Below, one piece after another: positions 56,775 to 64,000 of a stretch of DNA of 64,000 nucleotides. The position numbers and the translations under genes are program-made. The notes under the pieces were generated by a model. The model saw only the letters and a program-made list of their open reading frames with translations. It searched no databases and had not been told where the DNA came from. The stretch's first letter is position 1; every line of letters begins with the position of its first letter. Origin of the DNA: Bin25 sp026709415 (GTDB lineage: Bacteria; Bacteroidota; Bacteroidia; Flavobacteriales; Flavobacteriaceae); NCBI GenBank assembly GCA_965200045.1, contig OZ241330.1, positions 1,054,001 through 1,118,000 on the forward strand, written 5' to 3'.

Positions 56775-57654
56775 CATACTGTATTAGTTAGGGATTATGA
56801 ATTGTACCCTATTATTTGGGTCTTGCGTTATGTTAGATATTCCATGACTGACGTTTAGGACGTCGTGTGTTGTTCCAAAGTTTGGTAATCAATTATTTTT
56901 GGCTATCTTTTTCCACCGTTGGTATATAATTCCTGGAAATAACGCATAAAACTTGAATCTTTAATCATGGAAACGCTTTTTATACACATGCCAAAAAATG
57001 AAGAAGCTGAATTCGAAAAAATAGTATTTTTTTTGATGGTAAAAATTTTAGAGCCGCGACAAATAATCAAATGATAGAATATGGAGAACGATTGAAAAAG
57101 GAGACGAATTATAAATATTTCTATGAAAGATAGTTGTCTTGGAAATTATACCGTCGATATTGACAAGAAACAGGCTACCATTTTTAAAACGAGTTGTAGA
57201 GCATTTTTTACCTTCTATTGAGGTTACTATTCCAAGTGTAGAGGATGTCATTTCTCTTTCTGACCATTTAAAAGCTTTGGAAGAAATTCGATTACATGGA
57301 GAAGGTGTTAAAGAACTACCTCGTTTTCCTAATGAAAATTCAATCGGTTTCTAACAATAAAGCTTTTTGAGTTCTTTCTGTAGCAGAAACGCTATCAAAA
57401 ATAGCTAAGCGAAATTCAAAATTTCAAAACGAATTCTATAAAAAATCCAATAAATTTTTAAACTATCCAAACACGAAAAGAAGAATAATAAAACGACCTC
57501 AAAAGAACACGTATTTTACGATCATCAAGGAGGGAAGGGGTTTTAAGGAGAATCGTTCATGTGGTTTTCAAAGATGAAGCCATGTTCCACTATCTAGTGT
57601 AACATAAGCCCTTGTTGATTTTAGCTTTTCTCCATATTGTGATATTTCTTTATA
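56775..57654. other. Gene debris with broken short frames
   Basis: No intact gene. A frame from 56968 begins METLFIHMPKNEEAEFEKIV and stops after 38 codons; another (57139-57354) reads IPSVEDVISLSDHLKALEEI and ends FPNENSIGF. Both look like pieces of real proteins joined by frameshifts, perhaps a small two-gene unit such as an antitoxin-toxin pair, but I cannot name a family. Confidence 0.35.
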
Positions 57655-58480
57655 TCCTATAGGCTAATTGATTGACGAGATTATCGAGACTTTCAAACAA
57701 TTTATTATCTAAGAATTCGTCTCTTATTTCAGTCCATATCTGCTCGGCAGGATGGAGTTTCTAACGACAATTTCCCCAATAGGTAGATGCATCATTTAGG
57801 TATTGGTACAAGGCCATGTCAATGAAGTAGTCTTTGCTTTTTCATGACAAACAAAGGGATAGGTATCCACGGACCACCGTATCACTTGTCTCGTCACATG
57901 GGATCTCTCCGTTTGAGGTGACCTCAATTTTTTAGATCTATGAATTCTTTCAAAGGTCTATCATCCAATATCCAAAAAGTCCTTGCCCATTGTTTTTCTT
58001 TGATCACATTTTTACTCGCTTGGATGTTTTTTAAGGGCTTCTAGAGATTGTTCATTTTTTTTAGAATGAAACATGGACGAGGAATGATTTTGGTTCAATC
58101 ATAACTTTCAATAAGTCATAAGCCGAACTCTTGACCACTTTCTTGCCGATTTTCTTTCCAAAAACAGTTTTATGACAGTAGTGGTGATGTGGTCTAAAAC
58201 GGCTTTTTCTTGTTCTATTGTGGGAGAGCTATGTTTGTTATCATCCCATAGCTCTTAAGCGATGCGGTTTTTTAAAGAGAACGATAAGGAACCAATGGTT
58301 TTGATTGTTTTTTCTGTTGGCCGTTGATAATCATTTGGATTGGCTGGCTTACCAAAAACTTTGAATCTTTTTTGAGGTTTTTTAATCCTATTTCCGGTAA
58401 ATCAAAACGACTTTGATATATCGTGCTATGATAAAAATGGATCATAAAGGCAAGAAATAAAGAAAAAATACAAAACACGA
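57655..58480 (-). pseudogene. Shattered IS630-family transposase
   Basis: Read on the minus strand in shifting frames. The end is clear: LHPAEQIWTEIRDEFLDNKL then FESLDNLVNQL, matching the IS630 'LNPxExxW' terminal block. Upstream pieces include KKVVKSSAYDLLK (HTH linker), SKKNEQSLEALKKHPSE and RSPQTERSHVTRQVIRWS, all in the order expected for IS630 transposases. Several stops and frameshifts make it dead. Inverted repeats and TA duplication were not found. It lies in the gap separating the second sigma factor from its FecR gene. Confidence 0.65.
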
Positions 58481-58632
58481 ATAAGTGTCAGATTATAACT
58501 CAAACAATTCGATATAAACGATGGCACATCGAATTTCCAATACTAGAAATTTAAATTCTCAATTCAAGGGACTTTACTAGCGATACATCGTATTATAATG
58601 TGAGAATCATGAATACAAATAATATTTTTTAA

Positions 58633-59805
58633 ATGTCGGACAAAAAAATAAAAGACTTACTGTTTAAATACACCAATGACACAGCGACTAAAAAAGAACT
58701 TGAAGTATTGTATCGTTATTTGAAAAGTAACCAGAATACGGATGAAATAAAAGAAACATTAGATCATTATTGGAAAATATCGGTGGACAAGGACTTTAAT
58801 GACAAAAACATCTTATCCAACGAATTATTTGAGAAAATCATGGATCAAGTTCTCCTCAAAGAACGGGTTTCATCAAAAAAGAAAAAGCATTGGCCTGCAT
58901 GGTCAAAAGTTGCTGCAGTATCCATAGGTCTTGTGGCATTAGCGGGATATAGTTATTTCAGAATGACGCAAGAGGAAACTTTAATTATTCCAGATGAAAG
59001 CATCACTTTAGAACTTGAAGATGGTTCCATAGAAGTGATTCAGGATGACGATTCGAAGAGTTTGATAGATAAGAAAGGGAATGTGATTGGTAGTCACTAT
59101 GGAAATAAATTAGTATATAATGCTCATGGAATTTCAGAAGAGTTAACGTATAATACATTAACAGTACCAAACGGAAAAAGATTTGAATTGCTACTTTCTG
59201 ATGGCAGTTTAATACATCTAAATTCTGGAAGTTCAATAAAATATCCAGTTGACTTTGCAAGTTCTAAAGGCATGAGACAGGTTTATTTAAGTGGCGAGGC
59301 CTACTTTAAAGTTGCAAAAGATGAAATGATGCCCTTTGTTGTCAACACAGAGGGTATTCATGTACAAGTGTTAGGTACGGAGTTCAATGTCTCGTCTTAT
59401 GCCGATGACTCTTCGACCCATGTGGTTTTGGTTGAAGGTTCTGTACAACTAACCAAAAATGCTGATCCTACTACAGATAAATCTCCTTTGATTTTACAAC
59501 AAGGCGATAAAGGCCAATTAAGCAAAGAATTAAATGCCGAGATATTTGTTGAAAAGGTAGACATAGAACAATACATCTCTTGGAGGTACGGAAATCTTTT
59601 GTTTAGATCAAGCTCTTTGGAAAACATGCTCAAAACATTTGAGAGACATTATAACATCACCATCGTGAATCATGATGAAGAGTTGAATGACATTCTATTC
59701 AATGCAACTTTTAAACAAGAACCAGTTGAAAATGTTTTGAGGTATCTCGATAAAATATTAGGCTTAGATTATCAAATTAAAGACAACACGGTCATCATAT
59801 ACTGA
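58633..59805 (+). CDS. FecR-family anti-sigma factor, cassette 2
   Basis: 390 aa paralog of the cassette 1 FecR. N-terminal sigma-binding part, transmembrane helix (about 95-115, VAAVSIGLVALAGYSYF), FecR domain with LSDGSLIHLNSGSSIKYP, LSGEAYFKVA and VLGTEFNVSSYA, and a DUF4974 end (LENMLKTFERHYNITIVNHD). It should hold the second sigma factor inactive until the STN domain of the following SusC signals. 179 bp precede susC. Confidence 0.92.
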   Translation: MSDKKIKDLLFKYTNDTATKKELEVLYRYLKSNQNTDEIKETLDHYWKISVDKDFNDKNILSNELFEKIMDQVLLKERVSSKKKKHWPAWSKVAAVSIGLVALAGYSYFRMTQEETLIIPDESITLELEDGSIEVIQDDDSKSLIDKKGNVIGSHYGNKLVYNAHGISEELTYNTLTVPNGKRFELLLSDGSLIHLNSGSSIKYPVDFASSKGMRQVYLSGEAYFKVAKDEMMPFVVNTEGIHVQVLGTEFNVSSYADDSSTHVVLVEGSVQLTKNADPTTDKSPLILQQGDKGQLSKELNAEIFVEKVDIEQYISWRYGNLLFRSSSLENMLKTFERHYNITIVNHDEELNDILFNATFKQEPVENVLRYLDKILGLDYQIKDNTVIIY

Positions 59806-59999
59806 ATTTTACATAAGTGAAATTCTATATCATTTCTGATGGAGTGATCAATAAAAATGGATAAACAACCCAATCATTCGAAGTAAAAACATTGGATATA
59901 AAATAAAAAATACAAAAAGTCGGAAAATGCGGCAAACAATTTCCGACAAATACAATATGATTCAAAGAGTTACAATAACCATAAATGCATTACATAAAT

Positions 60000-62900
60000 A
60001 TGAAAAAATCACCAGAATTAAGTGTGTTTTTTTTGCGAAAAATGAAACTTGATTTAAAAATGAAACTTACATGGGTATTCATTTTGTCTTTTGTCGTCAA
60101 TCTGAACGCTATCACGACTTATTCACAAAAGACCAGAATCAATCTCAATCACGATGTCACAACTATTGAAGCTATCTTGAATGAGATTGAAAAGAACACA
60201 GAGTTTAGTTTTGTGTATAAACTTGATGATGTCAATCTGCAAAGAAAAGTATCCGTTGACCTGAAAAATAAACGGTTAAATTCCGTTTTAGAGTATCTAT
60301 TTGATCAAACGGATACTGAATTTTTAATCTTCGACAAACAGGTTATTCTCAGAAGAGAAAATATTGATGAAGTTCCATTCATCGAAATGGAGGACGTAAA
60401 ATCTGAATTGATACAGTTTTCGGTCCGAGGAACAGTGAGTGATGAAACGGGTCAACCATTACCTGGAGCAGCCGTAGTAGAAAAGGGAACTACAAACGGA
60501 ACACAATCAGACCTCGAAGGTAATTTCATCATAAACCTCCAAAATGAAGATGCGGTATTGACAATTTCGTATATCGGATTAAAAACGGTTGAAATTGAAG
60601 TCAATGGACAAACACAATTCAATGTAGTTCTTCAAGAAGACACAGCGGGCTTGGATGAAGTAGTTCTTATAGGATATGGAACGGCCAGAAGGTCTGATGT
60701 AACGGGGGCACTTGAAAGAGTCGATGCGGATGCTTTGACTGCTTTTCCGGTTGCTAATGTCGAACAAGGATTAAAAGGTCGGGCGGCAGGTGTTAACGTC
60801 GTCCAAACATCAGGACAACCTGGAGCGCCTGTTTCAGTGCAAATTCGGGGTGGAAACTCCATTACCGGCGATAATAGTCCATTATATGTGTTAGACGGCT
60901 TTCCAATTTCCGGAGGAATAGATTTTCTCAACCCTTCTGATGTCCAGTCCATTGATATTCTCAAGGATGCATCTGCTACAGCTATCTATGGGGCAAGAGG
61001 CGCTAATGGGGTGATTATCATTACCACCAAATCTGGACAGGCCGGTAAAAGTTCTATTGAATGGCATAGTTATTATAGTATTCAAGAGGTGATAAATACT
61101 TATGACTTACTCAATGGGGAACAATACGCCCAACTGGCTAACACTAAATTCACCAATAGTGGAGAACAACCCCCCCCCTTTAATTTAGGTAGTTTGGATA
61201 ATCCCAATACGGATTGGCAAGATGTGATTTTTAGGACGGCTGCTATTCAAAACCATAATCTAACATTTAATGGAGGTAATGAAAAGACCACGTACTCGAC
61301 ATCATTCAATTATTTCCAACAAGAAGGTATCATTATAAGTTCTGGTTTGGAAAGAGGGTCTTTAAGGCTCAATATCAACCATAAAGTTAATGACTGGGTC
61401 AGATTAATCACTAGTATGGTAGGGACTCGAGAGCGTAATCAAAATGCCACGGTAAATAATGGCACTAGAGGTAACAATGTGTTTTCAGCCGCTTTAGCGG
61501 CTTCCCCTTTAGTCAGGCCTTTGGATCAAAATGGAAATCCAACAGTCTTGTCAGATTTTACCATTGGCCCTAATGTCCTTCAAAATCCACTATCGTTTGC
61601 TGAAGTCCGAAATGATGATTATTCAACCACAATCTTTGCTAATGCAGCCATTGAATTTCAATTAACCGATGATTTGAAACTGAGAATAGCTGGTGGATCT
61701 GAACAGGACTTTGCTGAAAGAAATTTTTACTCTCCGAGTTCTTTGACATTGACCTCACCGACTGGAACGGCCAGAACTGCATTTTCTAGAAACATCTCAT
61801 ACCTCAACGAAAATACGTTGTCTTTTGATAAGATCTTAGGTGAGGGTAGAGATAATATTTCAGCAGTTTTTGGGTTTACCTTTCAAAATTTTGAAAATAA
61901 GTTCAATCAGCAAGGAGGCGTTGGATTTATCAATGATATACTAGAGAATAATGCTTTGGGTTCAGCGGAAACCACCAGTCCGAATGTATCGAGTGTCAAC
62001 GAAAGTAAATTATTGTCCTGGCTGGGTCGAGTCAATTATAGTTTGAATGACAAATATTTATTTACAGCCAGTGTCAGAGCTGATGGTTCTTCAAGGTTTG
62101 GAGAAAACAATAAATGGGCCGTTTTCCCATCTGGAGCTTTTGCTTGGAAGTTAAATAATGAACCTTTTTTTCAAGATAGTGAAACCATTTCAGACCTTAA
62201 ATTGAGATTGAGCTATGGAGAAACTGGAAATCAGTCCATTCCCCCTTTTGGTTCTTTAGATAGACTGGCACCAGTGATAGCCAGTTTTGGTGGATCTGAT
62301 GTGGTTGGTTTTGCTCCTTCTCAATTGCCTAATGAAGATTTAAAGTGGGAAACGACAGCCCAGTTTGATGCTGGTATTGACATTGCCTTACACGATGGGA
62401 AATACCGTTTCACTTTGGATTTTTATCACAAACAAACAAGAGATTTGCTAGTGTTAGTTCCCTTGGCTGGTTCAACAGGTTTTAGTGAGCAGTTGGTCAA
62501 TTCAGGGGATATCAAAAACACGGGCCTAGAATTTTCTGCGGCAGCCGATTTTGAGTTGGGGGAGTTCGAATGGAATGTATCGGGTCAAATTTCAATGAAT
62601 CAGAATGAGGTGACGGAATTACCGTCTGATATTTTCTTAACGCAAGATTTTCGTCTTCTGACGAGTTTAGCAAGAGTCGGTCAACCTCTGGGTGTTTTCT
62701 ATGGTTTTGTTGAAGATGGTTTGGAATCAGATGGAGAAATTAAATATGTGGATTTTGACAAGGATGGCGTCATCACCAACAAAGACCAAAGAGTTATTGG
62801 TGATCCATATCCCGATTTTATCATTGGATTGAATAATACCTTCAGTTGGAAGAAATTTCAATTAAACATGTATTGGCAGGGTTCTATCGGTAACGAATTG

Positions 62901-63308
62901 TTTTGGGAAACAGGGAATAATGTGGCTAATTCTTTCAATTTCGATGAAAATCAAATTGTTGATGTGTTGGATCATTGGTCTCCGGCTAATACCACGGCTC
63001 GATACCCCATACCTAGCAGTGGAACGGTTTATAGACCATCAGATCGCTTTGTTCATGATGCTTCGTATGTCAGATTAAAAAACATACAGTTAACCTATCA
63101 TGTAACAGCAGGTAGTTTTTTGCCAAATGCCATTGAATCATTACAAGTTTATGTCAGTGGACAAAATTTGATGACGATAACCGATTATGTAGGATTGGAT
63201 CCTGAAGTCAATACATTGGCACAGACAGGATCCTTTGTGATTGGTGCTGACCGTACTGGCTATCCCTCAGCCAAAATCTATACTCTCGGACTCAACATTA
63301 TATTTTAA
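60000..63308 (+). CDS. SusC/RagA TonB-dependent receptor with STN domain, cassette 2
   Basis: About 1102 aa, intact. Signal peptide to about residue 45 (TTYSQ), STN domain (TRINLNHDVTTIEAILNEIE, about 50-115), carboxypeptidase-like domain (RGTVSDETGQPLPGAAVVEK, about 140-215), plug (LKGRAAGVNVVQTSGQPGAP, IDILKDASATAIYGARGANG) and a barrel ending LGLNIIF. The STN domain marks it as a signal-transducing receptor working with the FecR/sigma pair. I prefer the ATG at 60000 (MKKSPELS), though an in-frame ATG lies at 59985. It is shorter than the disrupted cassette 1 SusC (1233 aa). Confidence 0.93.
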   Translation: MKKSPELSVFFLRKMKLDLKMKLTWVFILSFVVNLNAITTYSQKTRINLNHDVTTIEAILNEIEKNTEFSFVYKLDDVNLQRKVSVDLKNKRLNSVLEYLFDQTDTEFLIFDKQVILRRENIDEVPFIEMEDVKSELIQFSVRGTVSDETGQPLPGAAVVEKGTTNGTQSDLEGNFIINLQNEDAVLTISYIGLKTVEIEVNGQTQFNVVLQEDTAGLDEVVLIGYGTARRSDVTGALERVDADALTAFPVANVEQGLKGRAAGVNVVQTSGQPGAPVSVQIRGGNSITGDNSPLYVLDGFPISGGIDFLNPSDVQSIDILKDASATAIYGARGANGVIIITTKSGQAGKSSIEWHSYYSIQEVINTYDLLNGEQYAQLANTKFTNSGEQPPPFNLGSLDNPNTDWQDVIFRTAAIQNHNLTFNGGNEKTTYSTSFNYFQQEGIIISSGLERGSLRLNINHKVNDWVRLITSMVGTRERNQNATVNNGTRGNNVFSAALAASPLVRPLDQNGNPTVLSDFTIGPNVLQNPLSFAEVRNDDYSTTIFANAAIEFQLTDDLKLRIAGGSEQDFAERNFYSPSSLTLTSPTGTARTAFSRNISYLNENTLSFDKILGEGRDNISAVFGFTFQNFENKFNQQGGVGFINDILENNALGSAETTSPNVSSVNESKLLSWLGRVNYSLNDKYLFTASVRADGSSRFGENNKWAVFPSGAFAWKLNNEPFFQDSETISDLKLRLSYGETGNQSIPPFGSLDRLAPVIASFGGSDVVGFAPSQLPNEDLKWETTAQFDAGIDIALHDGKYRFTLDFYHKQTRDLLVLVPLAGSTGFSEQLVNSGDIKNTGLEFSAAADFELGEFEWNVSGQISMNQNEVTELPSDIFLTQDFRLLTSLARVGQPLGVFYGFVEDGLESDGEIKYVDFDKDGVITNKDQRVIGDPYPDFIIGLNNTFSWKKFQLNMYWQGSIGNELFWETGNNVANSFNFDENQIVDVLDHWSPANTTARYPIPSSGTVYRPSDRFVHDASYVRLKNIQLTYHVTAGSFLPNAIESLQVYVSGQNLMTITDYVGLDPEVNTLAQTGSFVIGADRTGYPSAKIYTLGLNIIF

Positions 63309-63331
63309 TGATAACCTTTAAAACAGAAGTC

Positions 63332-64000
63332 ATGAAAAAATTATTAATCATATTATTTGTTGGATTATTTGTGATTCGATGTGAAGAAAACTTACAAGAA
63401 GTGCCAGAAAGTTTTTTGACTCAAAACAATTTTATCAATGATCCAAACTATGCCATTTCCACACTCCATTCCATTTATGCCACCTTTGATCGTAGAAATA
63501 GTTATCCTCTTATACTGTTTATGGCCCTTTTAGAAAATAGAGCGGAATACTCAGACGGACGAGGTAGTCAAGTGCCGATAAGCATTTATGATAAACCATT
63601 GGATAATACCAATCAAGTTCGTGCCTTTAATTGTTGGAATGATATTTACAACGGGATCAATAGAGCAAATAATTTACTAGACAATATCGATGCGGTTACC
63701 GAATTAGATCCTGGATTAAAGGCTCGCTATATTGCAGAGGCGAAATTTTTACGGGCTTACTTTTATAGTGATTTAGTGAAATATTGGGGAGCTGTTCCAT
63801 TAAGAACCAACGTATTTGTCGATTTAGCTGATTTACCGGCACCACGAACTCCCGCTAGTGAAATATGGCGTTTTATCATTGATGAGTTAACCCAAGCCAT
63901 ACCAGATTTACCACAGGAGATTCCGCCAACTTCAGAAGTGGGGAGAGCCAATGCATGGGCGGCACGGATGTTACTGGCCAATGCATACTTAAACACACAA
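63332..64000 (+). CDS. SusD/RagB-family lipoprotein, cassette 2 (partial, runs off the window)
   Basis: Open from ATG 63332 to the window end, 223 codons. Lipoprotein signal with Cys in FVIRCEENLQEVPESFLTQ, then NFINDPNYAISTLHSIYATF, NDIYNGINRANNLLDNID and AEAKFLRAYFYSDLVKYWG, the hallmark SusD helix (core: FLRAYFYSDLVKYWG). It starts 23 bp after susC. The binding face and C-terminal half lie beyond the window. It belongs to the common SusD type, different from the SusD-2 type of cassette 1. Confidence 0.93.
   Translation, partial: MKKLLIILFVGLFVIRCEENLQEVPESFLTQNNFINDPNYAISTLHSIYATFDRRNSYPLILFMALLENRAEYSDGRGSQVPISIYDKPLDNTNQVRAFNCWNDIYNGINRANNLLDNIDAVTELDPGLKARYIAEAKFLRAYFYSDLVKYWGAVPLRTNVFVDLADLPAPRTPASEIWRFIIDELTQAIPDLPQEIPPTSEVGRANAWAARMLLANAYLNTQ

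Overview
The window comes from an AT-rich Bacteroidota genome, most likely a Flavobacteriia-like marine or environmental lineage. Evidence: two SusC/SusD pairs with FecR and ECF-sigma regulators, bacillithiol synthase BshA, a NagZ/beta-lactamase fusion, several Bacteroidota-type conserved proteins (GNAT-like 'GTP cyclohydrolase' family, YfhO, a 493-aa unknown), TAnnTTTG -7 promoter boxes and frequent TTG/GTG starts. TGA is a normal stop codon here: many intact genes end with it. No rRNA, tRNA or CRISPR array was seen.

Layout. 0.1-4.7 kb: cell-wall amidase, a charged-helix membrane protein with a 54-bp tandem repeat beside a dead resolvase, an MCE/MlaD lipid-transport protein, a HAD enzyme and a small conserved protein. 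4.7-10.6 kb: NagZ/beta-lactamase fusion, bshA, a NERD-helicase. 10.6-14.1 kb: a tightly coupled operon (DUF1080, Gfo/Idh oxidoreductase, GH20 hexosaminidase) that looks like an amino-sugar glycoside route. 14.1-17.8 kb: pterin dehydratase, a gene-poor kilobase, a fatty acid hydroxylase/sterol desaturase and a second secreted Gfo/Idh protein.

18.2-21.2 kb holds the most unusual locus: a compact minus-strand operon of three different TIR proteins plus a stand-alone SLOG-like nucleotide-sensor protein, with no SIR2 partner. It resembles Thoeris-type nucleotide signalling defence but has a different gene content. The first TIR gene carries one in-frame TGA and the last a frameshift, so the copy may be decaying. 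21.2-34.5 kb is mostly core: mnmE, GNAT-like protein, YfhO and flippase, uvrA, nth, bcp, a conserved unknown and an MBL hydrolase.

34.7-38.4 kb is a second accessory island: an AAA ATPase split by another in-frame TGA, then an EcoRI-family adenine methyltransferase whose frame depends on a G9 tract, followed with an ATGA overlap by a DUF262-HNH nuclease. This looks like a phase-variable restriction-modification pair. 38.4-46 kb: a small outer-membrane protein, an esterase, a dihydroorotase homolog lacking its metal histidines, 5-oxoprolinase pxpA/B/C with an aberrant Nramp-like transporter, and succinate-semialdehyde dehydrogenase.

46.3-64 kb holds two paralogous nutrient-sensing cassettes in the same order (ECF sigma, FecR anti-sigma, STN-containing SusC, SusD). 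In the first, susC is interrupted by a recent IS5-like element with a 5-bp target duplication; removing the element restores the frame exactly. Between the cassettes lie a rho-independent terminator and about 3 kb of gene debris, including a shattered IS630-family transposase. The second SusD runs off the window end.
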